The translations under genes were made by a program, and so were the position numbers. A stretch of DNA of 64,000 nt, taken from Haematobia irritans. Taxonomy: Eukaryota; Arthropoda; Insecta; Diptera; Muscidae. Shown here in pieces: positions 11,401-23,450 of the stretch. The stretch spans positions 219,356,537 to 219,420,536 of the forward strand of contig NC_134397.1 of NCBI RefSeq assembly GCF_050003625.1. Reading direction: 5' to 3'. The notes beneath the pieces were generated by a model. The model was not told where the DNA came from and searched no databases. It saw only the letters and a program-made list of their open reading frames with translations. Every line of letters starts with the position of its first letter. The stretch's first letter is position 1.

Positions 11401-12165
11401 AACATTTTTATTCATCTAGAAAATGTTGTAAAAATTTTATTTCGTTAGAAACCTTTTGTAAAAATTTTATTTCTATAGAAAAATGTTGTCAATATTTTAT
11501 TTCTATAGCAAATTTTGTCAAAATTGTATTTCTATACAAAACATTTTGTCAACATTTTATTCCTATAGAAAATTTGCCATAATTTGTTTTTTTTTATTTT
11601 CGCAGAAAATTTTGTTGAAATTTTATTTTTATAGAATCTTTTATCAACATTTTATTTCTATAGAAAATATTGTAGAAACTTTATTTCTAAAGAAAATTTT
11701 GTCAAAACTTTATTTCTATTGAAAAATTTTGGCAACATTTTTACTTCTATAGAAAATTTTGTCGTAATTTTATTTTTATAGAAAATTTTGTTAAAATTTT
11801 ATTTCAATAGAAAATTTTGTTAAAATTTTATTTCTTTAGAAAATTTTGTCAACATTTTATTTCTTTAGAAAAATATTATCAACATTTTTATTCATCTAGA
11901 ATATGTTGTCAAAATTTTATTTCTTTAGAAACCTTTTGTAAAAATTTTATTTCTATAGAAAAATGTTGTCAATATTTTATTTCTATAGAAAATTTTGTCA
12001 AAATTGTATTTCTATACAAAAAATTTTGTTAACATTTTATTCCTATAGAAAATTTTGCCATATTTTTTTTTTGGTTTGAGAAAATGTGTTCAAAATTTTA
12101 ATTCTATGGAAAATATTGTGGAAACTTTATTTCTATAGAAAAATAAAACACATATTGTCCAAATT
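8405..12165 (+). repeat. Family B 29-bp minisatellite, expanded to about 3.7 kb
   Basis: Tandem array with unit TTTTATTTCTATAGAAAATT + TTGTCAAAA (29 bp; many variants, some 28-31 bp), about 125 units. The core TTTCTATAGAAA is a perfect palindrome. The left flank 'gttgccactcgagccaaaaa' is the reversed family B text that borders the same array in B elements at 20301 and 59608, so this is a greatly enlarged internal B array. Higher-order copies are visible: 'tttcgcagaaaattttgttg' near 9372, 9771, 10042, 11022 and 11600, and 'aaccttttg' variants near 10401, 11452 and 11931. Chance open frames rich in F/Y/I/N/K are not genes. Confidence 0.9.
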
Positions 12166-13920
12166 TTATTTATTAGCCCAATAGTTCTGCAAATTACAGC
12201 CTGTAATTTATTTAATCGTATTCATTTTGGGAATCCCAAAAAAACATACATTTCTTTTTCAGAAGGCCTGGAAAATTGATCTGCTTGGTGAAGATGATGT
12301 TTTCAATTTGTTTATGATGGGGGTGCTCTTTTCTTCGCCAAGTTGGCTTATATTTGCTTCAAATCAGGATCGAGAAAACTTTGCCTCCTTTGCGAAGATA
12401 ATGTTTTCATTCCTCTGATATCGGTGCCCAAGAAGTGATTTTTTTGCTTCGCAAAGGGAAACAGAAGTCGTCAGGGCTCAGATGAGTAAAATACGATGGA
12501 TACAGGGTCGAATGAGTCAAAACATTTCGAAAAGTACAGTCATGTGGTCCTCCGACCTTTGTCCAAGTAATAGACATGAATTCTGGAAAGCGGTGACACT
12601 CCCTATTCGAAGCTAATTTCAGGTGAAATAGGAAATGTGAACCAATTTTTTAATTTTATCCTCTGTGGCAACTTTTTTCGATGCACCTGGATGTGACTCA
12701 TAAAAAGTCAAAAATAGCTATCAAAAGAGAAAATTTACCGTACCTAAACCAAAGGATTTTTGTGCTTATTACTCAATTTTTCTTCCAAAATCAAACTTCG
12801 AATTACCGACCGATATTGATCTTCGTCCTACTGCATTGGGATAAAACCAAAAATACGAAATTAATCTTAATGAAATCAGCAGTGTTTAAGACCATAGCCT
12901 GAGGGTTTTAAGAACGGAAGCTACTCATGGACATCTTATTTGTCCACATTTCAAGTTGTGACTTAAAATGAAACAAATACATAATAAGTCTATATCCTAC
13001 TATTTATCTCTACTTTCTCTTGTTTTCGTATATGCTTTATACATTTAAATAATTTATTCATTCGTTCGATCGACCAATTGGGTTAAATCACATTTGTGGT
13101 TTCCTTTTTAAATCAATTCACCCCTAAAAGTATGCCACATAATGGTAAAAATAAAATATCAAAAGCTTCCACATAACCATAACCCCGCTTGGAATCTGTG
13201 TAAACTTTTGGCATCTGTTTTTATCCATCACAAATTGCAAACATTTCATTTTTAAACAAATAAATCATTTGGAAAAGTATACACACCCATTATTATATTG
13301 GTCGGAAAATACAAAGTATGCTATACAAATAAATTATATTTTATAGTTGATTTTTATAAACTTTTTAATGGATAATTTGTTTTGGACATTGTGGTTTCGT
13401 CACTTATGATGAAGGATAGTAGAAAAGCCACAAATTGATCATAAAGCGAATAATTATTCAATAAATTTTATTTTATAAATGAATCAAATCAATTGCTATG
13501 ACGTGAAACAGTCGCAATTTTTTTTTTTGTTGATTGATGAAGTGGGGGAAATATAATATTTTGGTATCAGAAAAAGGCTAATACATAATTATTTTATTAG
13601 GGAAATTCAATGGTTACAATGGATCGAGCGGAAAATTGCAATGATATAAATGATATTCGATTTTAGTGCCTAAATGTATGCTACAGAAAAATTTTTTTGT
13701 TAACTAGAAATTTATTACAAATTGGCAAATGTAATTTTTAATTTTGTAATTATTTTTATTGAGTCTTTTTGGTTTACGTAAATGATACAATCAAATGTAT
13801 TTTAAATCTTAATTATCCTTTTGTGTCGATAGTGTAAAGAACTGCTTGTACTTGGCTTTAAGGAGGTTTTATCATTAAAGCCGTATAATTAATTCCTTTT
13901 TCTAAATAGGGTGCTACAAA
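12166..13920. other. Stretch without recognised gene
   Basis: AT-rich sequence. The open frames at 12227-12418 and 12681-12902 lack recognisable domains. No RNA gene or repeat family was identified. Confidence 0.5.
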
Positions 13921-14566
13921 GGCTTATGGTGATTCATCCTCCTCAGTGATGGCGGTGACATTTGTGCACTCAAAAAAAGTTTAGTTGAAATCAAAGATTC
14001 AAAGTTTTTAAAATAAGTATAAGCTAATTTTTTTAGCTTTTTTGGATTTATGTTAATCTAAAGATTTAATGTCTTAATTTAAAGATTATTTCTTTAAGTC
14101 AAAAATTTTTTTCTTTATTTTAAGAGAAATTTGCCTCATTTCAAAGACGTACTACTTAAACGGGGAGAAGCAAATTTCAAAAATTCTTGTCCTAAATTTA
14201 AAGAAAACAATTCTCAAAGCAGAGATTATTAATTTTGTTTTAATTAAATTTTCTTTATTTTAAACAAAATTTTCATTTATATTGTGTAACCTAAAATTTA
14301 GGTTTCACACCCTTAATATTAGGTCAATATTTTTCAGAATGTTTACAGATGGGTTTCACTCATTATTTTATATACCGTTCGAGCTCGAATATTAAGAGGA
14401 GGTCCTTTTTCATTTCCATAAAATCATGCAGATCTCATTGATAAGAGACGAGGTCCCTTGTCATTGAACTGATAAAAGATAAGTTCACCACTATGGTGTC
14501 ACAATGGTCTGAAAAGTTTTAGTAAGCCTGAAATATGGGGCTGCCACTAGATCTAACCTCACCTAC
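13921..14566 (+). mobile_element. 5'-truncated SINE interrupted by a D-type MITE
   Basis: It begins within the SINE body ('acaaaggcttatggtgattc', 'ctcagtgatggcggtgacat') and resumes after an insert with 'gggtttcactcattatttta', 'aggaggtcc', 'gataagttcaccactatggt' and 'cctgaaatatggggctgcca', the order seen in the intact SINE at 2566. The tRNA head is absent. Confidence 0.75.
13968..14342 (+). mobile_element. D-type MITE nested in the SINE
   Basis: It starts CACTCAAAAAAAGTTTAG and ends near CAATATTTTTCAGAATG, like the D element at 4733-5039. It contains 'gcaaatttcaaaaattcttg' and 'tcctaaatttaaagaaaac'. No clean target duplication is visible. Non-coding. Confidence 0.65.
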
Positions 14567-14583
14567 CTCCTGTGGTATTTAAA

Positions 14584-15897
14584 TTTTTATACCCTGCGCC
14601 ACACTATGGAAAGGGTATTATAAGTTAGGGCATATGATTGCAAATCCCAGAAGCAGACGAGATAGACACATAGTGTCTTTGGCAAAAATGCTCAGGTTGG
14701 GCTCCTGAGTCGATGTAGCCATGTCCGTCTGTCCGTGAACACATTTTTGTAATCAAAGTCTAGGTCGCAGTTTTAGTGCAATCGACTTCAAATTTGGCAC
14801 AAGTGTGTGTTTTGGCTCTGAATAGAACCCTATTGATTTTGGAAGAAATCGGTTCAGATTTAGATATAGCTCCCATATATATATTTCGCCCGATATGGAC
14901 CCAGAAGCCAGAATTTTACCCCAATTTGCTTAAAATTTTGCACAAGAAGAGCAATTAGTACCATAGTCAAGTTTGCAAATTTTACTGAAATCGGTTCAGA
15001 TTTAGATATAGCTCCCATATATATCTTTCACCCGATATGGACTAATACGGTCCCAGAAGCCAGAGTTTTACCCCAATTTGGTTGAAATTTTGCACTAGGA
15101 GTACAATTAGTAGTATAGTCAACTGTGCCAAATTTTATTGAAATTGGTTCGGATTTAGATATAGCTCCCATATATATCGTTCGCCCGATTTACACTCATA
15201 TGACCACAGTGGCCAATCTTTTACTCCGATTTAATTGAAATTTTGCACAGGGAGTAGAATTAGCATTGTGGCTGTGCGTGCCAAATTTGGTTGAAATCGG
15301 TTCAGATTTAGATATAGCTCCCATATATAGCTTTCGCCCGATTTACACTCATATGACCACAGAGGCCAATTTTTAACTCCGATTTAGTTGCAATTTTGCA
15401 AAAGGAGTAGAATTAGCATTGTAGCTATGCGTGCCAAATTTGGTTGAAATCGGTTGAGATTTAGATATAGCTCCCATATATATGTTTTTTTGATTTTGTC
15501 GAAAATAGTCAAAATACAAACATTTCCCTTGAAAAATCGCCACTAATTTTCCTAAACTTCTAATACATATACATCGTGCGATAAATCATAAATAAACTTT
15601 TGCGAAGTTTCCTTAAAATTGCTTCAGATTTAAATGTTTCCCATATTTTTTTACATTAACATTGTGTTCCGCCCTAGTGCATTAGCCGACTTAAATTTTG
15701 AGTCTATAGATTTTGTAGAAGTCTATCAAATTCTGTCCAGATCGAGTGATATTTGAATGTATGTATTTGGGACAAACGTTTATATAAAGCCCCCAACACA
15801 TTTGAGGGATGTGATATGGTATCGAAAATTTAGATCTACAAAGTGGTACAGGGTATAGTATAGTCGGCCCCGCCCGACTTAAAACTTTCCTTATTTG
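14584..15897 (+). mobile_element. Family A Helentron-like element, complete
   Basis: The left end TTTTTATACCCTGCGCCACA is followed by the complementary AAGGGTATTATAAG. A short GTCY tract lies at 14728 (CCATGTCCGTCTGTCCGTG). Five modules of about 153 bp begin near 'gatatagctcccatatatat' (14860-15480). The right end is CAGGGTATAGTATAGTCGGC then the hairpin GTCGG-CCCCGC-CCGAC, ending TTATTTGTTTT (reverse of ACAAGTAAGG). No protein is encoded: a DINE-1-like non-autonomous element. Confidence 0.85.
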
Positions 15898-17454
15898 TTT
15901 TCTTTTAAATTTTTATCCGAGTTCTTTTCAGTAGATATCATTTTCCATTAATAAATCGATGAATTAAACTAAAAAGCAGTAATAATAATTGCTTGCTTCA
16001 CCGGTAAATGCAAGAAATAATGTTTTTTACAAAGTATACTTTTAGGCATGACAAAAAACACCCACTGTGCATAAACTCTCAATTGTGAAAAATTCCTTTA
16101 TAAGTTGATGTAACAATCGTTGAAAGATGTAACAAACTTCTTGCTTATTCAAAGATTTCTAAGTACAAAAAATAATGTTTAAGAAGCATACCTTTAGGCA
16201 TTAAGTTAGACTTAATTTATTCCATGAACTTCCGTATAAAGACATTCGTTGGTTATTATAATTAAATGAACTTCAAATGTACAAACAAAATTGTGGCCTC
16301 CAAATCCAAGCGATTTACAAGAAGCTGAGCGAAAAAAGTTCTACTGTATTTACTTTCACGTATTTAAACTTTTCCATTAAATTGTAAAAAGTTCCTCCAT
16401 CTACAAGAAATCTTACCAGCCTCCTCACCGCCTTAAATTATATTATATATATATTTTTTTTTTTGTGATCAGCTAAAGTTAAAGTTTGATAAATGTACAA
16501 AACGATTTTTGGAGTGGGCTAAGTGTGTGGTTTTCACGTATACGATTTTATGAGATTAAATGAAAATCTTATGAAGTGCCAACATCTGTTGATTACTACC
16601 TAAAATACACCCTAAAATATACCACAAATACCAAAAGAAAATATTGAAATTCTTATGATGAAAAGCCACAATGCTTTCGTGTGCAATAAAATTTTTAAAA
16701 TTATTACGCCAACATTCCCTACCATGGTATGAAATACCAAATATAGACGATTTCAAAATCGCAAATAAATTTAAGAAACCAACAAATTGCATTTCTTATA
16801 AATTGGTGGTAATAATATTAAAAAAAAAGAAATTCATTACAGATCACTGATGCCAAAAAAAAAAAACAAAATATTAATTAAATATTCGGAATTTTTAATT
16901 TAATCTTATTCACCATTTGTGTACGTTGTTTTAATTTTGAGTTCAACCAAAAATATTTTCCACTGATTTGTGGTGATGTGTTCGCTTTCACACATTGAAT
17001 CTGCAATTAGAGCCAATGCTCCAAAAAATATGCCATAACAAATGAAAGCCACAGGATATGTGTTGCAAATTGCAAATACTATTCATTTGTGTTTTGTGTA
17101 AGTACTGATTGTATGATATTGGAAATTAATTGCTTGCAATTTTTTTTGCCATTAATTAAATCGAGTGTGTGTGTGGAAAATTTCAATTATTTACACTTCA
17201 GATAATAGTATTGTTGAAGAGTCCCTCAATAGTGAAAACAGAAGAGGGATGTGTTTGTGGCAACTAATTATTAATATTGGCGGATTTCTTGTATGGAAAT
17301 TTGATGTTAAATTTCACCTTCCACTAAATGGAACCAAGATGCTATTTCAGTGAAATATTTTGACACAAGACAATATTTCAACGGAAAACTCAAACAGAAT
17401 AAATTAAAGCCTTCAAAATATTAACACTTTTGTTGGAAGTAATGTATAGCGCTT
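15898..17454. other. Stretch without recognised gene
   Basis: AT-rich unique sequence. Short open frames at 16556-16792 and 17165-17353 carry no recognisable domain. Homopolymers lie near 16445-16462 and 16852-16868. Confidence 0.5.
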
Positions 17455-17628
17455 TAATAAGGGCCACTTATAGGTAAAACCCCCATATAAAACGAGCACC
17501 AGATTTGACTTGGGGATCCTCTAGAAAAATCAGGTTCCATACGATCCGATTGAAAATAGCTAAGCGATGTTGGTATATGTCCCCTAACAACCATGAAAAA
17601 ATTGGTCAATGTCGGTTTATAATTACAT
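17455..17628 (+). mobile_element. Single family B module (fragment)
   Basis: It reads 'cccccatataaaacgagcac', 'agatttgacttggggatcct', 'ccatacgatccgattgaaa', 'ggtatatgtcccctaacaac', 'catgaaaaaattggtcaatg', one diverged 153-bp B module. It is cut off by the SINE at 17629. Confidence 0.65.
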
Positions 17629-17948
17629 ATAGCCACCGTCGTGCAATGGTTAACATGCTTGCCTTGCATACATAGGGTCGTGAGTTCAACCACAGTTTTG
17701 ACCGAACACCAAAACAATTTTCAGCGGTGGATTATCGCCTCCCAGTGATGCTTGTGAGAGTTTTAAATGGTTTTAACGAAATGTGGAACGCCGTTCGGAC
17801 TCGGCATTAAGCTAAACATAGAATTGGGCAACACTCATTAATGAAAGAGAATTCCAACACTTGTGTTATCACAATGGACTGAATAGTCTAAGTGAGCCTG
17901 AAATATCGGTCTGCCACTATAGCCAACCTAACAGCCACTATACCTAAC
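17629..17948 (+). mobile_element. tRNA-derived SINE, diverged full-length copy
   Basis: The head AGCCACCGTCGTGCAATGG, a degenerate box B (GAGTTCAACCAC), the body phrases 'ttttcagcggtggattatcg', 'gtggaacgccgttcggactc' and 'ggactgaatagtctaagtga', and the tail 'ctatagccaacctaac' match the SINE at 2566. Box B mutations suggest it is inactive. Confidence 0.8.
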
Positions 17949-18303
17949 TTACCAACCAGGTCCTTTACGCACTCACTTGTAGGGACATTCTAAAATTAGC
18001 TGTAGTTTTGAATATTCGAGATGGCAGAAGATTAATTTCTTCCAGAATATATTTTGATTCAATTTTTTTATAACTCGCCTTTTTCGTATTTTTAACCGTT
18101 ACTTTTTACTTTTCTTGTATTTCAAATAGGTTAAAAAATGATTAATAAAAAAATAAATTTTTTTTAATTTTAAATTTTTTTTTACCTAGAAAATTTGCAA
18201 ATTTTGGAAAATATTTGAAGTCAAGCATTTCCGATAAGCGTTAGAATGCATTAAAAACCATAACAAATTTTAAAAATTATTTATTTATCAAAATATCAAA
18301 ACA
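17949..18303. other. AT-rich stretch without recognised feature
   Basis: T-rich and A-rich blocks near 18060-18190; nothing recognised. Confidence 0.5.
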
Positions 18304-19495
18304 TTTTTATACCCTCGACCATAGGATGGGGGGTATATTAATTTTGTCATTCCGTTTGTAACACATCAAAATATTGATCTAAGACCCCATAAATTGTATA
18401 TTCTGGGTCGTGGTGAAATTCTGAGTCGATCTGAGCATGTCCGTCCGTCCGTCCGTCTGTTGAAATCACGCTAACTTCCGAACGAAACAAGCTATCGACT
18501 TGAAACCTGGCACAATTAGTTGTTATTGATGTAGATCGGATGGGCCATATCGGTCCACTTTTACGTATAGCCCCCATATAAACGGACCCCCAAATTTGGC
18601 TTGCGAGGCCTCTAAGAGAAGCAAATTTCATCCGATCCGGCTGAAATTTAGTACATGGTGTTAGTATATGGTCTCTAACAACCATGCAAAAATTGGTTCA
18701 CATCGGTCCATAATTATATATAGCCCCCATATAAAACGATCCCCCGTTTTGGCGAAGCGAAGCAAATTTCATCCGATACGGCTGAAATTTGGTACATGGT
18801 GTGGTATATGGTCTCTAACAACCATGCAAAAATTGGTCCATATCGGTCCATAATTATATATAGCCCCCATATAAACCGATCCTCTGATTTGGCTTGCAGA
18901 GCCTCTAAGAGAAACAAATTTCATCCGATCCGGCTGAAATTTGGTTCATGATGTTAGTATATGGTATCTAATGACCACGCAAAAATTGGTCCATATCGGT
19001 CCATAATTATATATAGGCCCCATATAAACCGATCCCCAGATTTGACCTCCGGAGCATCTTGGAAGAGCAAAATTCTTCCCATTCGGTTGAAACTTGGTAC
19101 GTGATGTTAGTATATGGTACCCAACAACCAGGCAGGAATTGGTTCCTATCAGTCCATAATTATATATAGCTCCCATATAAACCGATCGCCAGATTTGACC
19201 TCCGGTGCCTTTTGGGGAAGCAAAATTCATCCGATCTGGTTGAAATTCGGTACGTGGTGGAAGTATATGATATTTAACATTCATGCCAAAAGTGGTCCAT
19301 ATCAGTCCATAATCATTTATAGCCCCCATATAAACCGATCCCGAGATTTGGTTTTGGAGCCTCTTGGAGGAGCAAATTTCATCCGAGTGAGTTGAAATTT
19401 GTGGATGACAGTCTTTCGTAGAAGTTTCTACGCAATCCATGGTGGAGGGTAGATAAGATTCGGCCTGGCCGAACTTACGGCCGTATATACTTGTT
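18304..19495 (+). mobile_element. Family B Helentron-like element without minisatellite
   Basis: The left end TTTTTATACCCTCGACCATA has a complementary GGGGGGTATATTAA. A GTCCGTCCGTCCGTC tract lies at 18439. About five 153-bp modules ('tagcccccatataaaccgat') follow. The right end has GATAAGATTCGGCCTGGCCG, with the hairpin TTCGGCC-T-GGCCGAA, then CTTACGGCCGTATATACTTG. No array is present, so this is a short form. Non-autonomous. Confidence 0.85.
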
Positions 19496-19510
19496 TTAAT
19501 TTACATCCAT

Positions 19511-19758
19511 AACACTGAATTCGGATCACGCCTTAAGAACTGATGCATATTCATTGCAACGGCTGTTGAAATGGTGGACATCCGTCCTATGACAAGTCCA
19601 TGTTAAATTCATCTCTTTTGCGCCAATTTTGCACCACTTCCGGATACAAAAAGAACATTTTCGGTACTTGTTTGGCGACGCTTTTTCTACTGGGCAGCAA
19701 AAAAAAGCGTCACCAAAAATTTGCACCACTTCTTAAGGTGTAATCCAAATTCAGTGTT
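19511..19758 (+). mobile_element. MITE (family H) with about 26-bp inverted ends
   Basis: The left end AACACTGAATTCGGATCACG + CCTTAAG and the right end CTTAAGGTGTAATCCAAATT + CAGTGTT are inverted copies with three mismatches. The interior 'ggtggacatccgtcctatga' and 'ttgcgccaattttgcaccac' recurs, split, at 21631-21666 and 23281-23450. No target duplication was recognised. No coding function. Confidence 0.7.
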
Positions 19759-20300
19759 TGGGGTGAGAATTAAGAAATTTTCTGATATTTAGACAAATAA
19801 ATAATTTTTAAAATTTTCAATGCATTATGAAGCGTGTCTTGTTTAATGTTTAACATCAAATATTTTCAACAATTCTCAATTTTTCTAGAAAATATTTAGC
19901 ATTTTTTTCGGCCAAATTTTAATAATTTTTAATAATTAATTAAATAATTAATTATTAAACAATAATTTTTTATAACTCATTTGAAAGAAACAAATTTTAA
20001 ATTTCCTATTAAAAATATGAAAAAAGCAAGTTACAAAAAAAAGTTACTCATTTGAACTTCCTTTGGAGTTAAAATAAAGAACATCTTTAGGAGAACATAT
20101 TTGAAAGTGCTTTTAAAGTTGTACCTTAAGAAGAACTTCCAATTTTCAGTAGACGCAACAACTAAATTTTATATTTAAAATAGATGATTAAGAAAAATTT
20201 TAATACTTGAATAATAACCAATATTTTATTCAATTTAATTTCAGGTAATTATAAAGAAATCATTCACTATTGAGTCGTAAGTAGAATAAAATAAAATACC
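19759..20300. other. AT-rich stretch
   Basis: Includes a TTAA/ATTAATT-rich segment at about 19920-19960. No gene or known repeat recognised. Confidence 0.5.
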
Positions 20301-21591
20301 AACAAGTATATACGGTAAGTTCGGCCAGGCCGAAGCTTATGTACCCTCCACCATGTATTGCTTAGAAACTTCTTCTACATACTGCCATACACAATCGAAT
20401 TACTTGGGTTGGGGTAACGCTTGCCGATGGCAAGGTATCTTAAAATCTCCTAACACCGTCTTCTAAATTGTAAGTAAGTCCATACGTGGTATATATTAAC
20501 TTAAAAAAGACCGATTAAATACGTATATAATTCAGTTTTACAAAATTTTCTATAGAAATAAAAATTTGACAAAAATTTCTATAGAAATAAAATTTTAACA
20601 AAATTTTATATAGAAATAAAATTTTGGTAGCTTATTTTTGGCTCGATTGGCAACCATGATTATGAACCGATATGGACCAATTTTTGTGTGATTGGGGATC
20701 TGTTATATATAACTATAGACCGATATGGACCAATTTTGGTATGGTTGTTAGCGACCATATACTAACACCACGTTCCAAATTTGAACCCGATCGGATTGCT
20801 CCTCCAAGAGGCTCCGGAGGTCAAATCTGGGGATCGGTTTATATGGGGCTTATATATATATGTAATTATGAACCGATGTGCACCAATTTTTGCATGGATG
20901 TGGGACCATATACTAACACCAGGTTCAACATTTGAACCGGATCGGATGAAGTTTGCTCTTCCAAGAGGCTCCGGAGGTCAAATCTGGAGAACGGTTTATA
21001 TGAGGCTATATATAATTATGGACCGATATGGACCAATTCTGGCACGATTGTTAGAGACCATATACCAGCACCATGTACCAAATTTCAGCCGGATCGGATA
21101 AAATTTGCTTCTCTTTGAGGCTCCGCAAGCCAAATCTGGGGATCGGTTTATATGGGGTCTATATATAATTATGGACCGATTTGGACCAATTTTTGCGTGG
21201 TTGTTAGAGACCATATATCAACACCATGTATCAAATTTCAGCCGGATGAGATGAAATTTGCTTCATTTAGAGGCTCCGCAAGCCAAATCTGAGAGTCCGT
21301 TTATATGGGGGCTATACGTAAAAGTGGACCGATATAGCCCATTTGCAATACCATCCGACCTACATCAATAACAACTAATTGTGCCAAGTTTCAAGTCGAT
21401 AGCTTGTTTCGTTCGGAAGTTAGCGTGATTTCAACAGACGGACGGACGGACGGACATGCTCAGATCGACTCAGAATTTCACCACGACCCAGAATATATAT
21501 ACTTTACGGGGTCTTAGAGCAATATTTCGATGTGTTACAAACGGAATGACAAAGTTAATATACCCCCATCCTATGGTGGAGGGTATAAAAA
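20301..21591 (-). mobile_element. Family B Helentron-like element with a short minisatellite
   Basis: Reversed: the right end AACAAGTATATACGG and hairpin GTTCGGCC-A-GGCCGAA come first. Next come three or four units of the 29-bp minisatellite (20537-20625), 'ttggctcgattggcaaccat', then about four 153-bp modules, the (GGAC)n tract at 21437-21456 and the left end GGGTATAAAAAAA. This short copy shows where the minisatellite normally sits in a B element. Confidence 0.85.
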
Positions 21592-21630
21592 AATTTATTT
21601 ATTTGACAAAATATTACACAATTTTTCAAT

Positions 21631-21666
21631 TCACATCCAAAACTCTGAATTTGGAACACACCTTAA
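21631..21666 (+). mobile_element. Left piece of a split family H MITE
   Basis: 'tcacatccaaaactctgaat' and 'ttggaacacaccttaa' match the H left end at 19501-19536. The copy is interrupted exactly at its TTAA by the element at 21667 and continues at 23281. Confidence 0.7.
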
Positions 21667-23276
21667 CCCTTTCGACCCCGAATTTTTATAGTTATCGCTA
21701 ATTTTTTTTTTATTTTTAATCATGTTGAAGTCATTTAAGAAGCGTCTAGCCAAATGTCTAGAGAATGTTGAAGCGTCTAGAGAATGTTGCCTGTGGGCAA
21801 CTTTGGGCAATTGTGACTACAAACTATTTTGTTTTGTAATGATAGACGTATTACGTTTTATTGGATTTTTGTTAAGTTTTTTGTTATTTTACAGTAAATA
21901 TATACTTAGATGCGCGCGTGAGTGGAATTTCAATCACGCTCAAACACATTCACGAAGAAATATTTGTACTCACGCATGCCATGTGGGTAGGAATTCACGG
22001 TCACGAAATGAAAAGTCATACTCGCACACGCTCACACATGAACAATGTTTATGTCTCACGCATTCGCACGATTCACGACAATTTTCGTAGTTCACGACAA
22101 ATCTCGTAAGTCATGAATATTTTCGGAACACGACAATTTTCGTGACTCAATAAAATTCTGGTAATTAACGAAATTTCTCGTGACTCACGCTATTGAAATC
22201 TTAAGCGTGATTAAATATGTAAAGGTGATTAAAATCGGTGAGCTTGAATTTAATCGTGAACGTGAATTTGTTCGTGATTGTCACTTTTTGTGTCTGTTTT
22301 ACCGTGAGTGCGAATTTTATCGTGAATATGAATTTTATTGTTAACGTGAATTTTATCTTGAGCGTGAGTTGGATCGTGAGCGTGGGTTGGATCTTGAAAG
22401 TAAATTTTTATCGGGAGCGTGATTTCGGAGAAAGTTTACTCACTCACAATCACGAACACAATTAGATTTTTACTCACGCTCACGCGCCACACATTTTTCT
22501 TTAATTCCGTTCACGCATATTCACGAGATTTCGTTTAAATTTCATTCACGGCTTCGCGTGAATCACGCGTGACTCACTAAAATGTTTTTTTTTTGTTTTT
22601 TTTTGTTTTTAACCCATGGCAATTTAACTGGCGGTGTAAAAAACCAAAGTAGTATAAAGCGTCAATATTCGTGCTAATCCACTAGTATGTTGCCAAGAAG
22701 TGGCTTCCTCCCTTTTTACGATTCCTTCCAAATTCCCCACTGCACTGCAGATATGTTTTCCACACCAGCGCCGCATTTCTCGTCACTGGGACATCCCAAT
22801 TGAAGATCAAAATTTTTTCAAAATCATTGTTTTTCAAACCTTTTTTCTCCAGGCCTTATGTTCAAAAATATGAATTTTACTACCACAATTGCCCAAAGTT
22901 TTCAACTTTTCAATTTTAAAAATTTCTCATCTGTTATTTTTTTGCAATTCTAAGATTTGACTTCCAGAAATATTTTATTTGACATGTACTACAATAGATT
23001 TAATAAAAACTTTCAACATTTTAGTTGTAATTTTTGAAAAAAGTCACATGTATAAAAACCTCTTTTTAAATTCGCAAATATTTTTTTCTTGAAGTACGTA
23101 CGTATTAATGAAAAATTGTTTGCAAATTGATAACCAAATTAGCTGATTTTTCATTCAACTTGAAGAAAACACTTGTAGCTTTCGATACCGTTACAGTTTT
23201 ATGAACAAAAACAACGCTGACAGTGAGTCTCAAAATACAAAAAGTTGCCCACAGGCAACTTTAGGGTCGAAAGTGA
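21667..23276. mobile_element. piggyBac-like non-autonomous element at a TTAA site
   Basis: It starts CCCTTTCGACCCCG and ends TAGGGTCGAAAGTGA, imperfect inverted ends, with TTAA on both sides (21663-21666 and 23277-23280). piggyBac elements insert at and duplicate TTAA and have CCC...GGG-type ends. The host repeat H has a single TTAA at the equivalent place (19532-19535), which is an occupied/empty site comparison. Subterminal hairpins GTTGCC-TGT-GGCAAC (about 21785) and GTTGCC-CACA-GGCAAC (about 23245) mirror each other. No transposase was recognised; the open frame at 21722-22090 lacks a known domain. Confidence 0.7.
21910..22570. repeat. TCACG/CGTGA-rich degenerate repeat inside the piggyBac-like element
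   Basis: It is dominated by variations of ACTCACG on both strands (for example 'actcacgcatgcc', 'cgtgactcacgctattg', 'gtgaatttnatcgtgaacgtg'). The same composition fills the hAT-like element at 40598-41094. The left edge TAGATGCGCGCGTGAGTG loosely resembles that element's terminus TAGAGGTGTGCACGTGA. A matching right edge was not found, so boundaries are approximate. Confidence 0.6.
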
Positions 23277-23280
23277 TTAA

Positions 23281-23450
23281 TAAGTGATGCAAATTCAATG
23301 CAACGGTTGTTGAAATGGTGGACATGCGTCCTATGGCAAGTAGATGTTAAATTCATCGCTTCCGCGCCAATTTTGCACCACTTACTGTTCCAAAAAGAAA
23401 ATTTTCACTACATTTTTGAAGACGGTTTTTTATACTGGGTCGTTTGCATG
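23281..23450 (+). mobile_element. Right piece of a split family H MITE
   Basis: 'ttcaatgcaacggttgttga', 'aatggtggacatgcgtccta', 'ccgcgccaattttgcaccac' parallel 19545-19640. The H right inverted end is missing. Confidence 0.7.

Noticed and set aside
8405..12165. CRISPR-like array of 29-bp repeats
   Set aside because: Units are contiguous with no unique spacers, and the host is eukaryotic. It is a minisatellite derived from family B elements.
12227..12418. 63-codon open frame next to the large array
   Set aside because: No recognisable family and no supporting signals.
18946..19440. 164-codon antisense open frame
   Set aside because: Same family B module effect in reverse orientation.
21722..22090. 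122-codon open frame inside the piggyBac-like element
   Set aside because: It runs into the TCACG repeat and shows no transposase motif; composition reflects the repeat.
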